In this document: piece by piece, positions 7,850 to 16,047 of the stretch
How the letters are laid out: the number at the start of each line of letters is the position of its first letter
Position numbering within the stretch: the first letter of the stretch is position 1
From: a virus
Reading direction: 5' to 3' (one strand)
Virus record (IMG/VR): IMGVR_UViG_3300010885_043119
Coordinates: 1 to 64,000 of that record
Length of the DNA stretch: 64,000 nt
The notes under the pieces: model-generated
Told to the model about the DNA's origin: nothing
Databases searched by the model: none
The model's input: the letters and a program-made list of their open reading frames with translations, nothing else
Position numbers and translations under genes: made by a program

Positions 7850-8374
7850 TTAATCTACATCTACTAAGCTATCAGACATTGCTAACTTAGGTGCATCGCT
7901 AGTTCTTACTCCGTCTATATATACAGCACACCAAAAGTTATAGCCATCCTTACTACAAGACCTACCCATTCCAAATTGAGTATAGTCGCCTAGAATGATG
8001 GGTCTATGAGTTAAAGAGTTGAACCAAGTCTTCATAACTGCTGATGGGTCATCAGTCATGGAGAATGATATGCACTCTCCTATGTTGGAAGGCTCTTCTC
8101 CAACTATAGTTAGCCTCTGAGAAGGCCCAAAGAAGCTAAAGCCTAAATGAGAAACAGATTGTGTATTAGCCATCCACACAGCATGAGCCTGAGCGACTGT
8201 GCAGCAGCTCTCACTAATGACTAACGGAGCTAGGTCGTACACGCTCCTAGTCTTGTTGTGTAGGTCCAACATTGTATTGCACTCTTTGCTAGTTGGCATG
8301 TCTGCATCCCTGCCTTGCTTGCGCCTCGATGATACATCGAAGAGCATGCTTAAGAAGCTACTGATCACATTCAT
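7850..8374 (-). CDS. CAP/SCP-domain protein
   Basis: 174 aa. After a 30-residue N-terminal stretch it shows the CAP (SCP/PR-1/YkwD) pattern: MLDLHNKTRSVYDLAPLVIS, AQAHAVWMANTQSVSHLGFS, GECISF, W..S..HRPIILGDYTQFGM, then NFWCAVYIDG. The paired His and the acidic residues of the CAP pocket appear present. The frame also has a GTG at 8377, but TGATG overlap with the portal stop favours ATG 8374. The place next to the portal suggests a virion or entry role, which is inference. Confidence 0.75.
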   Translation of the reverse strand: MNVISSFLSMLFDVSSRRKQGRDADMPTSKECNTMLDLHNKTRSVYDLAPLVISESCCTVAQAHAVWMANTQSVSHLGFSFFGPSQRLTIVGEEPSNIGECISFSMTDDPSAVMKTWFNSLTHRPIILGDYTQFGMGRSCSKDGYNFWCAVYIDGVRTSDAPKLAMSDSLVDVD

Positions 8375-10281
8375 CACATAACCCCATATTGCTGCTGTAG
8401 TATAGATCTAGCACCTGCTGTCTGAGCCTGTTGTCTGATGTTGCCTATAGTCTGCTTAACCAAGCTGTGAATAACTGGGTCTTGAGACTTGAGCTTAGTC
8501 ATCTCAGATTGCCTCTGAGACTCAGGCATGGACATCAGCTGGTCTGCAAGTGTTTGAGCCTTTGACTGCAAATCTTGAGGCGTTACTTTCTGGTTAGGAG
8601 ATGTAGGCGTAGCTAACGACATACCTTGAGCTGCTGCTCCAGCTGCTCCAGCCGGAGGAGCCTGCCCTGGAGCAGGAGGAGCTCCATAGCCTGGAGGCTG
8701 CTGGCCTTCTTGTCCTTGCTGTCCTTGCTGTATCTGATCTATAACAGGAGGAGCCATTTGCTCCATTAGTGCAGACTGATCCATATCCTCTTGCATCTTA
8801 GCCTGCTCTTCTTGTTTAAACCTTTCTTCTTCCATCATCTGACGCTGCTCATCCTTGAAGTTGAGCCCAAGGCTTCTGAGAACGCCTGTCTGACTTACCT
8901 GCTGTGACTGCATCAACTGCATCTTGGACATGATAAGCTGTACATCGTCTAGAATGCTTGGCCTAATCAGTTTGCATACTGCAGGCTCCCATCCAAACGC
9001 GTCGCCTATGTCCTTAGTTAACTGCCTCAGGAATGCGTTTAGGCAATGCACTAGATAGTACCAGCTAGACTCAAACAGCCTAATAGCTGGAAGAGCAGCT
9101 TGAAGATTCAATGTGCCACGATATAACTCTGCAGGCATACCAAACCCGTTGAGCAACATGTTGATGCCTGACTCTAATAGATCGTTAGGTGCTAGGTTCT
9201 TAGCCTCTCCACCTAGCGATTGATACTGAATAGGAGTGCTAAGGAAGTGCCACGCTGCTGGGTCTTTCCTTCTCTTCCTAAGCATGGCTTGGACCTGTCC
9301 TCTAAGACCTCCTAAGTCCATGTTCATTAAAGGGTCTCCACCTTCTGGCAGGGAGCTAGACTGCGGCTGAGGGCTTAGAACCCTAAACGGAATAACGTAG
9401 TCCAATGCTATAGCTTCATTGTATCTGTGAAGAACTTGGCAATACCAAGCGTGTCTGAAGTTAACCAGAGTTCTAGAGATGCCCCAACCTCTAGACCTTA
9501 CGCCTGAAAGGGTTGGTTCGTACATATGGTGAATAGCGCCTTTATCAAACAATAAGAAGCCATTAGCTGCTACTGCCTCTACAATCTCCCATGGTACAGT
9601 TTCAAGTACCTGTGGATCTCCTCTTCTTACCTGCATTCTATAGTCCTCTGGTATACGCCAGAGGTAGTCTCGGTTATCGCGTACAGGGTCGTGCCTGATC
9701 TCCATCTCTACTGCAGGCCATCTTCTTACTCTTACTTCGTCTATCTCGTTGGTTCTTCTGTCTGTTCTTTTCCAAATGCCTGTGTACTTACACTTAGGGC
9801 AGTTAGCGCTAAAGTCTGGCATCTTCCACTTAAATGCGAAGTTAGAGTTATTGATAACTTCCTTAAGTGGAACATCAAGGAAGCATTGAGGACAGGCAAG
9901 ATAACGCCTGAACGGTACAACAAGCGTAGTAAAGCTATTACCATAACATAAGAAGTCCAAGCCTACAGAGTGGAGAATAGTTCTTATGTCTAAGGTCTCG
10001 TTCAAGAAAGTCTCGTACTTTTCTCTCTCGTCGTCGCCTATGTTCTTGTTGCCTACGCCCTTGATCTCTATCTCGGTTATAAAATAGCTGAGAATACGCC
10101 TAGCGGCTTCTCTGATCATTGAGTTGGAATTGAATATGAACTCGCAATAGCGTAGAGCGTCGCGTATGTTCTCTGGCATTACGGTGCTAGCGTAATCCAT
10201 GAATGGGTCTGGAAACGGCTCATCACCCCTATTGTTAAGGGCCCATCCTCTACCTAACGCACCTTCAGAGTAATCAGACAT
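8374..10281 (-). CDS. Portal protein with zinc-finger insertion
   Basis: 635 aa. The pattern fits phage portals: NSNSMIREAARRILSYF, LHSVGLDFLCYGNSF, a central AIHHMYEPTLSGVRSRGWGI and a Gln/Pro/Gly-rich C-terminus rich in coiled coil. A CxxC...CxxC insertion (residues 130, 133, 161, 164) interrupts the stem/wing region and probably binds zinc. Portals form the dodecameric DNA channel at a capsid vertex and anchor the terminase. AGGAGG lies 11 bases before the ATG. The terminase at the right end also has a double CxxC. Confidence 0.85.
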   Translation of the reverse strand: MSDYSEGALGRGWALNNRGDEPFPDPFMDYASTVMPENIRDALRYCEFIFNSNSMIREAARRILSYFITEIEIKGVGNKNIGDDEREKYETFLNETLDIRTILHSVGLDFLCYGNSFTTLVVPFRRYLACPQCFLDVPLKEVINNSNFAFKWKMPDFSANCPKCKYTGIWKRTDRRTNEIDEVRVRRWPAVEMEIRHDPVRDNRDYLWRIPEDYRMQVRRGDPQVLETVPWEIVEAVAANGFLLFDKGAIHHMYEPTLSGVRSRGWGISRTLVNFRHAWYCQVLHRYNEAIALDYVIPFRVLSPQPQSSSLPEGGDPLMNMDLGGLRGQVQAMLRKRRKDPAAWHFLSTPIQYQSLGGEAKNLAPNDLLESGINMLLNGFGMPAELYRGTLNLQAALPAIRLFESSWYYLVHCLNAFLRQLTKDIGDAFGWEPAVCKLIRPSILDDVQLIMSKMQLMQSQQVSQTGVLRSLGLNFKDEQRQMMEEERFKQEEQAKMQEDMDQSALMEQMAPPVIDQIQQGQQGQEGQQPPGYGAPPAPGQAPPAGAAGAAAQGMSLATPTSPNQKVTPQDLQSKAQTLADQLMSMPESQRQSEMTKLKSQDPVIHSLVKQTIGNIRQQAQTAGARSILQQQYGVM

Positions 10282-10320
10282 TGTAAGATAGGCCTCCTGC
10301 CTCGTTACTATATTTAAGTA

Positions 10321-11082
10321 TTAAAGGACGCCTTCTTCTATAACCTTTGCAGGGTCGACGTCTCTTTTGCTAGCTCTATCATCATACTCTTTTTGTGGAG
10401 ACGTCTCCACTGGCTTATCTTCAACAAGCTCTTGTATTAGTTCAGCCGGCATAGACTTCTCTTGAGAGATTGGAACCAAGCAATGCTCGTAAGGTCCAAA
10501 CTTGTGCTGAAGAATAGGAGGTTTAACTATAAACAAGCTGTCTATACCTTCTACCATCACCCCTATGTAAGCGTCAGCCTCGTTAGCTAGTTTGCTGGTA
10601 AACGGATAAAACTCTCCAGGCCCTGCATACCTCATATCAGTTGTAAGCACTAGATACCCTGGGGTTATTGTAGCACCGTGATACTTGTAGTTTAAAGTTG
10701 CTAAGCTTGGCATGTCAAAGTACACCCTTACCATAGGAGGTGTAACTGATGCCTCTGGCAGCTGTGCTGCAGGATGAACATGATTAGCACCATCAATCGT
10801 AGATGCTACCGTGCCTAGACTAGGAGGAGTAGTAGCAGATGCAGTAGTAGAGAATCGCCTTAAGTTATCAGATATCATCTTGGACCTTTCTGCTTGAGCA
10901 AGTTTTCTAAGGTCCTGACTATTGTCATCTTTGACCTTGTAAGGATTGGCTGTTGGCTTAATAGTATTTAAATCAATAACAAAGGAGTCACTCTCGTGCG
11001 GGTCTACTATCATCTTGGTAACTGATCTGCTGTGGTCTATAGTAGACCCTCCTGTTACTGGTGCTAGTCTTGAATCTGACAT
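10321..11082 (-). CDS. Probable virion-associated protein
   Basis: 253 aa, function unknown. The frame extends to 11124, but AGGAAGG lies just before ATG 11082. The N-terminal 110 residues are Ser/Thr-rich and probably disordered. The C-terminal 120 residues (VRVYFDMPSLATLNYKY onward) look like a compact beta domain with a charged tail. The copy-3 palindrome (10397-10408) is embedded here as VETSP. The place directly upstream of the portal suggests a structural or packaging partner. Confidence 0.65.
   Translation of the reverse strand: MSDSRLAPVTGGSTIDHSRSVTKMIVDPHESDSFVIDLNTIKPTANPYKVKDDNSQDLRKLAQAERSKMISDNLRRFSTTASATTPPSLGTVASTIDGANHVHPAAQLPEASVTPPMVRVYFDMPSLATLNYKYHGATITPGYLVLTTDMRYAGPGEFYPFTSKLANEADAYIGVMVEGIDSLFIVKPPILQHKFGPYEHCLVPISQEKSMPAELIQELVEDKPVETSPQKEYDDRASKRDVDPAKVIEEGVL
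10397..10408. repeat. Dispersed palindrome GGAGACGTCTCC, copy 2
   Basis: A perfect 12-bp core flanked by GT and AC, giving a longer partial palindrome. It lies inside the 10321-11082 gene, read there as V-E-T-S-P. Confidence 0.9.
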
Positions 11083-11157
11083 TAGTGAATCCTTCCTAAG
11101 TTTAACTCTACTGTAACCTAACACAGCGTTTTACTGTTTATAAGGATAATAAGCAAC

Positions 11158-11295
11158 ATGATATCTTACGAAGAAGTAGATATATATAAGTTTTTTAGCC
11201 TACTGCTTATCGTAGCGGCTGTCTACCTATTAGCTCTAGGTATACCTATTATACTTGATATCTTATTGTCAGATCCTTTTGACGACCATAGCTGA
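11158..11295 (+). CDS. 45-aa single-pass membrane peptide
   Basis: A plus-strand reading frame between two minus-strand operons: MISYEEVDIYKFF, then a hydrophobic span LLLIVAAVYLLALGIPIILD, then an acidic end. AAGGA lies 12 bases before the ATG. The TGA falls in the conserved GATAGCTAAAAA tail of the facing terminator. Size and topology resemble phage small membrane proteins such as lysis or superinfection factors, but no family is recognised. Confidence 0.5.
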   Translation: MISYEEVDIYKFFSLLLIVAAVYLLALGIPIILDILLSDPFDDHS

Positions 11296-11300
11296 TAGCT

Positions 11301-11342
11301 AAAAAAAACAATCCGACGCCCTCCTAAGAGGGAATCGGATTG
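11301..11342 (-). terminator. Intrinsic terminator
   Basis: On the minus strand an 8-bp outer stem (11309-11316 with 11335-11342) and a 5-bp inner stem are followed by eight T and the shared AGCTATC tail. It ends the 11349-12299 operon. Confidence 0.9.
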
Positions 11343-11348
11343 TGAGTT

Positions 11349-11999
11349 TTACTTGGTGACAGACTGCCGTGGCAGCCTTACCCTATTAGGCTGGAAGAAC
11401 TTGTACAGCTCCTCCAGACCAAGTCCGGCAGCCTCCAAGGAGGACCTGGTAACCACCTGAGGCTTTGGTAAGCCGTCTTGATCTACGAGTCCGTCTACGC
11501 ACTCGTATATTCTAGCTGGCTCAGCTAAAACCGAATCCTCCAAAATGGCGCATGGCGCCATTCTGTATGGCGCCATCAACTTGATGGAGCCAAGAAGCGC
11601 AGCCTCTAGGGCCTCTGGAGCTTCCGCACCAGAAGCTATAGAAAGAGACTCAAGACTGACGTCGTCCGAAGACGACATCATTCCGTAACCAATTGGAAGT
11701 GCAACTGCCTGAGGGATTAGATCGCCCGTATCGAACCGGTCCAAAGCCCGGTCGAACGCCCTCCTGTTGGAGGGGGATCTTTTGCAGAAAGGCCTAAAGG
11801 CCTTTCCCAGAGGATCGATTGCTTGCCTAGCCACGTACCCGTAAGGGTACGCCTTAGCCCTGGAAAACACGCCAACTACCCCGTTAGGGTAGCCGACAAT
11901 AACGCCTGTTTGCCCTACAGGCAAAAAGGATTCTTTAAACCCCTCCTCCCATGCCGATGGAGTTATGGTGATTAGAGCCAAGTCCTTTAGCTGAGACAT
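11349..11999 (-). CDS. Hypothetical protein encoded by hairpin-rich mRNA
   Basis: A 216-aa protein of unknown function. AAGGAG lies 7 bases before the ATG. It begins MSQLKDLALITITPSAWEEG and has a Gly/Val-rich first third (TGVIVGYPNGVVGVFSRAK). The notable point is at the nucleic-acid level: short perfect hairpins with 3-5-base loops recur through the coding sequence, including 11544-11562, 11661-11676, 11759-11774, 11787-11806, 11834-11851 and 11909-11925. The segment also looks more G+C-rich than its neighbours. Confidence 0.7.
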   Translation of the reverse strand: MSQLKDLALITITPSAWEEGFKESFLPVGQTGVIVGYPNGVVGVFSRAKAYPYGYVARQAIDPLGKAFRPFCKRSPSNRRAFDRALDRFDTGDLIPQAVALPIGYGMMSSSDDVSLESLSIASGAEAPEALEAALLGSIKLMAPYRMAPCAILEDSVLAEPARIYECVDGLVDQDGLPKPQVVTRSSLEAAGLGLEELYKFFQPNRVRLPRQSVTK

Positions 12000-12017
12000 G
12001 CAGATACTCCTTGAAAA

Positions 12018-12299
12018 TTACTTCTTCTTTACCCATAGAATACTGTCCTTCGGGACAGTAAGCTGGGGCCTTGGGGCCCCTTTAGTATCGGGTCTCAGTG
12101 TGCAGGCCACTTGGCCATCACTCTGAGCCCTTCGTCGGACCACTTCTCTGAGTGATCCTCCGTATTGGACATGTGGCCTGTAACCAGGGCCAGCACCGTC
12201 CTGGGATACCTTCCCATTTTTACCCTTTGAAAAGTTGACCCATAAAAGGGCCACTACAAAGGAGGTCAACACAAGGCCTGCCACCGTGTTTTCAAACAT
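12018..12299 (-). CDS. Small membrane protein
   Basis: 93 aa. The frame reaches 12332, but that is only 4 bp from the repeated promoter (12336-12363). ATG 12299, with AAAGGGG upstream, leaves a 35-bp leader and is preferred. One N-terminal transmembrane span (TVAGLVLTSFVVALLWV) is followed by a basic, soluble tail ending in WVKKK. The coding sequence contains perfect hairpins at 12041-12060 and 12065-12080, as in the next gene. Confidence 0.6.
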   Translation of the reverse strand: MFENTVAGLVLTSFVVALLWVNFSKGKNGKVSQDGAGPGYRPHVQYGGSLREVVRRRAQSDGQVACTLRPDTKGAPRPQLTVPKDSILWVKKK

Positions 12300-12335
12300 G
12301 GCCGCCCCTTTCTGCCACCCATAAGGTAGCACTAT

Positions 12336-12363
12336 ATTATGACGCGTTTAAGAGCTGGATTTA
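12336..12363 (-). promoter_or_regulatory. Repeated phage promoter element, copy 4
   Basis: The element ends with GCGTCATAAT on the minus strand at the same 28-bp spacing as copies 1-3. It drives the 12299-11349 operon, which ends at the terminator at 11301-11342. Confidence 0.6.
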
Positions 12364-12364
12364 G

Positions 12365-12706
12365 CTAAGATTTGAAGTACTCATCATCGTCGTCAAACAC
12401 CTCCATGTCGTCAAACATGGAGCCGTTAGGGTCTAATTCTGTACTCTTAGGCTCGTAAGAAAGGTCAGCCTCTACCTGTCCATCTGAATTGATTAACTTG
12501 CGTGGAGGAAGGGATATGTGCATCCTCTCTCCATAAAAGACGTGGCAGCTCACCCGCTTGCCGTTGTAAGAACGGAGCTTCTCTACAAAGTCTTCCTTGC
12601 TACTGAAAGATAAACACTCAGGATAACCATGAGAGGGTACAACAACGATGTGATATAAATCCTTCGCTGTCTGGCCCGAATCACTTTCGTTCAGGCCATT
12701 GTCCAT
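12365..12706 (-). CDS. Small acidic hypothetical protein
   Basis: 113 aa. The frame starts at 12721, but that ATG is followed by AAGGT at good distance from the second ATG (12706), which is chosen. The C-terminus is very acidic (MFDDMEVFDDDDEYFKS). It overlaps the upstream gene by 26 bp. No family is recognised. Confidence 0.6.
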   Translation of the reverse strand: MDNGLNESDSGQTAKDLYHIVVVPSHGYPECLSFSSKEDFVEKLRSYNGKRVSCHVFYGERMHISLPPRKLINSDGQVEADLSYEPKSTELDPNGSMFDDMEVFDDDDEYFKS

Positions 12707-12977
12707 TTTGGTTACCTTCATAAATAGCAGTTATGGCTACCAGAACTGACCTTCTGGTCATCTCCTTGTCCAACCATCTGCTGTCCATTCCAGGTGCAGA
12801 CGTTGCAACAATGGTGAACTGGTTATTGAACAGCCACTCGTTAATAGTGTCGTCCAATGGCTCGTTTATGCGTACAAGCCTCCAATCGTCTGGAGCTGCT
12901 CCAGCCGGTCGTTCGTAAACTCTCTCCTCTACGAACGTTTTTGTTTTGCGATATATGAAATCAGTTGGGTGGTTCAT
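12681..12977 (-). CDS. Small hypothetical protein
   Basis: 98 aa, soluble, with no recognised domain (MNHPTDFIYRKTKTFVEERV...). It overlaps both neighbours by tens of bases, as expected for a translationally coupled phage operon. The SD is weak. Confidence 0.6.
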   Translation of the reverse strand: MNHPTDFIYRKTKTFVEERVYERPAGAAPDDWRLVRINEPLDDTINEWLFNNQFTIVATSAPGMDSRWLDKEMTRRSVLVAITAIYEGNQNGQWPERK

Positions 12978-13623
12978 TGTTTACTACTTTCATTAAATAC
13001 TTAGCTTCATAGCTAGCTGGACACTTAATTAGTTTAGGAACTGGAAAGCCTTTGTACCCCCAGCTATGGGTTGAGCCGTCCATCTTCCACAGATAAGGCT
13101 CTATAGTCAAGCTCGGATCCTTAGGGTCTGGTATCCTAACCTTGACCATTTCACAAAGAAACATGTGACCTTTTGCACGATTAAGTATCGTAAACTTACC
13201 TATCGCCTTCTGTATAACGTGCCAGTGCTCTATCGGAACAAAGGATAGCATACGGTCATGTCCGCCGCTGTTATCAGGGTAATCAAGACCGTCGAATATG
13301 CGTCTGTTGAAGATAACATAGCTAACCAAGTTCTGATTATCAGACCATATCTGGTACTCTTTAAGAGGGTCAAAGTCCAAACCTCCCTTTGAGAAAAGAG
13401 CTGTATGGTTAAAGAATACAAAGTCATTAGAAAGGCTATGAAGTGAATCTGAAAGCTCAACCCTCTTCAAAGGAGGGAGCTTCTTAAGCTCTTCTAATGT
13501 TGGGTTCTCTATACCACCATCAACTACACCTTCGGCTACAGGGACCCTTCCCTCTAGCGTAGTTTCTGGTACGTCTTTAAGCCTAGCCTCTATCTCTTCT
13601 TGGCTTAGTCTCTTATCACTCAT
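12961..13623 (-). CDS. Hypothetical protein
   Basis: A 220-aa soluble protein of unknown function. AAAGG lies 6 bases before ATG 13623, and the ORF start at 13638 is not preceded by an SD. It has an acidic N-terminus and a W/Y-rich C-terminal domain (EPYLWKMDGSTHSWGYKGF). It overlaps the end of the 13616-14611 gene by 8 bp. Confidence 0.65.
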   Translation of the reverse strand: MSDKRLSQEEIEARLKDVPETTLEGRVPVAEGVVDGGIENPTLEELKKLPPLKRVELSDSLHSLSNDFVFFNHTALFSKGGLDFDPLKEYQIWSDNQNLVSYVIFNRRIFDGLDYPDNSGGHDRMLSFVPIEHWHVIQKAIGKFTILNRAKGHMFLCEMVKVRIPDPKDPSLTIEPYLWKMDGSTHSWGYKGFPVPKLIKCPASYEAKYLMKVVNNEPPN

Positions 13624-14611
13624 GGTTAGCCTTTGCAATAGTTAGGGTTACGTTGCCTAAACGATCCACCAACCATACTGATTTCTTATCTGATAAACAG
13701 TCAAACGGAGAACCTAAGTCATAAAAAGATTTTGTTACTTCTTGGTTCTGATCACCAATGTTGCTGTCAGTAGAGTGGAATGCTATTGTACAAATACCTT
13801 TTCCTGAGGTGTTAGTTCTGCATTTTTTGAAGCAGCATAAGGCTTCTTTGTACCTACCCCTTCTACCTATCTTGGAGCCTACCCTTCGCTCTGCTGCTGT
13901 TGCTTTTGGGTTGAACCCATGGCACAACTCATCCACTAGCAGCAAGTTTAGGGGAGTTAACTTACTTGATTCTTTAATTAAAGAGAACAAGCCATCCTTT
14001 GATCTTAGCTTGTCAGTCCAGTCATCTGGATGGATCTTCCTATAGTACTTGTTAAACTTCTTGTTGTAGGACCTCATGCTAAGGTGGAGACAGTTCTGCA
14101 AGTTGTTCTCAGCGCAATCTAGGATGTGAGATATTACACAATCTAGATCCTTTCTCTTTCCAAATACAACCATAGGAATAGACGAAGATACAGACTCAGT
14201 CATTCCTGCATCAAACCTGTAAGTCTGGTTACGCTTGTTGTCTACCTCTGCTATTACATTTTTAAGGGCAGCAGTCTTCTTACTTAAGTTAGTCGTCATG
14301 TCCCTCTTGTGGCTAGGAATAAACTTTGCCAAATAGCCAGCTACTCTCATGCAAGTCTTTGGCAGCAGGCACCTATCAATAGGAGTAGTTCTAGCAAGCG
14401 ATAGAACATCCTTCTTAAGTCTTGCTATAGCTTCTTCTGATGCCCCTGCAGCCTTTGCTTGAGATTCTAGGTCTTCTATAGCTCTCCACTGAAGCATCTG
14501 AGAAAGCCTTAAAGCGTCCATAAAATAAGCTGTAGTTGATGCTGCGCTAGGAGCTGACAATATTGTTTCTGCAGCTTTTACTTGACTTTCACTATCAAAT
14601 GGCTTCTTCAT
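13616..14611 (-). CDS. Hypothetical protein, recombination operon
   Basis: 331 aa. AAAGGA precedes ATG 14611; the longer frame to 14674 overlaps the resolvase gene and has no SD. The N-terminal third is helical. LNLLLVDELCHGFNP resembles a Walker B strand, but no clear P-loop is seen. A Cys/Lys-rich patch (EALCCFKKCRTN) follows. It sits between the RuvC-like gene and 12961, so a DNA-processing role is possible but unsupported. Confidence 0.6.
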   Translation of the reverse strand: MKKPFDSESQVKAAETILSAPSAASTTAYFMDALRLSQMLQWRAIEDLESQAKAAGASEEAIARLKKDVLSLARTTPIDRCLLPKTCMRVAGYLAKFIPSHKRDMTTNLSKKTAALKNVIAEVDNKRNQTYRFDAGMTESVSSSIPMVVFGKRKDLDCVISHILDCAENNLQNCLHLSMRSYNKKFNKYYRKIHPDDWTDKLRSKDGLFSLIKESSKLTPLNLLLVDELCHGFNPKATAAERRVGSKIGRRGRYKEALCCFKKCRTNTSGKGICTIAFHSTDSNIGDQNQEVTKSFYDLGSPFDCLSDKKSVWLVDRLGNVTLTIAKANHE

Positions 14612-14628
14612 ATAATCCTTTCTTATAA

Positions 14629-15240
14629 TTAAAACTGTAAGCCTGAACCATACTGCTCTATAAGAACAGAGCAAACATAAACTGCATCGGCTATGTTATC
14701 CACACCAGTGCTTTCATAGCCTTCTACTTCAAAGTTAAAACCAAACTCTTTATTGCAAGCAGCGATAATATCGCTCTTGTTGGCGTTGCCCTTTCCAGTA
14801 GCTCTCTTTTTAATAGTACCGATAGGAATACCTGTAATAGGTATTCCCTGCGCCTCACACCAAGTAGCCGCAGTAGCTTTAAGCGCACCAAACCACTCGC
14901 AAGCAGGGGCGGCCCTAGCCAACAAAGCACCAACGCTTTGAAAGCCTGTATTAGGAGGAGTGTACCTAACGTCTTCAAATGCTACAAGGTCTGGCTTGAT
15001 AGCAGCTAGAAAGTGTCTTAACCTTATAAACCTTATAGCTCCTGAGTCATAAGGCCCAGCTGATAAGTCCAGCTGACCAGCGTGCATTCTTCTCTCAGAA
15101 GAACCCTTAGTTAAAAAACAATAAGAGTATCCACAGGATGTTCCTAAATCTAATCCAAGAACTGTCATAGTACCTTCAGGTCTTACTGAAGATACTTTTT
15201 CTTTTAAAACTTCTGGGCATCTTTCCATGTCATGCTTCAT
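14629..15240 (-). CDS. RuvC-like Holliday junction resolvase
   Basis: 203 aa. The RNase H-fold catalytic acids appear in order: VLGLDLGTSCG, LVAFEDVRY, a basic GKGNANKSDI, and GVDNIADAVYV, matching the D-E-D-D layout of RuvC. RuvC enzymes cut four-way junctions symmetrically, and here that would resolve branched replicative DNA before packaging. AAGGGG precedes ATG 15240. A second SD-ATG pair at 15168 begins right at MTVLGLDLG and may be the true start. Confidence 0.85.
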   Translation of the reverse strand: MKHDMERCPEVLKEKVSSVRPEGTMTVLGLDLGTSCGYSYCFLTKGSSERRMHAGQLDLSAGPYDSGAIRFIRLRHFLAAIKPDLVAFEDVRYTPPNTGFQSVGALLARAAPACEWFGALKATAATWCEAQGIPITGIPIGTIKKRATGKGNANKSDIIAACNKEFGFNFEVEGYESTGVDNIADAVYVCSVLIEQYGSGLQF

Positions 15241-15252
15241 TTAAACCCCTTA

Positions 15253-16035
15253 TTAGTTTACCTTCTTAAATCCTCGTTCAGACATCTCTCTAAACTCCTC
15301 AAAAAGATGATGAGTAAGTTTACAGTCAAAGTCAGCTTCGTGAGCGCTGCCTTGAAGGCTGTGCTTATTAACTAAGTCATATTTCTTAGAACAGTGCTTG
15401 TCTAAAGAACTGTAAAGCCTTCCACCTTCTTTTATAAGCCTTACATTGAAGCTAAACCAATCGTCACCAGGGTTAGGAGTCAGCTTACACTGACTTCCAC
15501 GCTCTAGACCCATAGTATCAAAGTAGCTCATGCCTGAGCCTTCAAGGCTGAAGCTCTCGTTGTCGCCTCTAAGTTGCTTTACGCACCTATCTATCATTGG
15601 CTGGTCAAACCTAAGCCCGTTATGTGCTATAAAACTGAACTTATTAGCCTTACATAGTTTAACTATGTCCATAAAGTGAGTAAAAGCATCGTAGGCAGGT
15701 ATGCCATGCTGCTTCATTCTTGAAATGCTGTGCTTATACACAGAAGTGCCAGGCTCTCCAGGGTTCTTAGAGTCCATAGCGTTTTTGGTAAAAGCCATGC
15801 GGTTATCAAGCCAAGCACAAAAGTCTGGGCTGCTGTTATGAGTCCAGTCCACTATGAAGCTGCCGCAATCAACTAGTGAGCGATTGTGTACTAGAACATA
15901 CCCCAACTGCACCACTAAGTCGTTTGATAAATCCAAGCCTGTTGACTCAACATCAAACACTATGTAGTTGGAAGGTAGCGGTCCAAGTTTAGATACTACC
16001 TTAGCCATCCACACGTCAGACTCTTCATCTATCAT
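15253..16035 (-). CDS. DEDD-family 3'-5' exonuclease (DnaQ-like)
   Basis: 260 aa. YIVFDVESTGLD (Exo I, D and E), SFIAHNGLRFDQPMID (Exo II) and AHEADFDCKL (Exo III, H and D) give the DEDDh set. This group includes DnaQ, RNase T and oligoribonuclease. It is separate from the proofreading domain inside the polymerase, so a repair, recombination or RNA-trimming role is likelier. AGGA precedes the ATG; 12 bp from the resolvase gene. Confidence 0.85.
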   Translation of the reverse strand: MIDEESDVWMAKVVSKLGPLPSNYIVFDVESTGLDLSNDLVVQLGYVLVHNRSLVDCGSFIVDWTHNSSPDFCAWLDNRMAFTKNAMDSKNPGEPGTSVYKHSISRMKQHGIPAYDAFTHFMDIVKLCKANKFSFIAHNGLRFDQPMIDRCVKQLRGDNESFSLEGSGMSYFDTMGLERGSQCKLTPNPGDDWFSFNVRLIKEGGRLYSSLDKHCSKKYDLVNKHSLQGSAHEADFDCKLTHHLFEEFREMSERGFKKVN

Positions 16036-16047
16036 AAGTCTTCCTAA

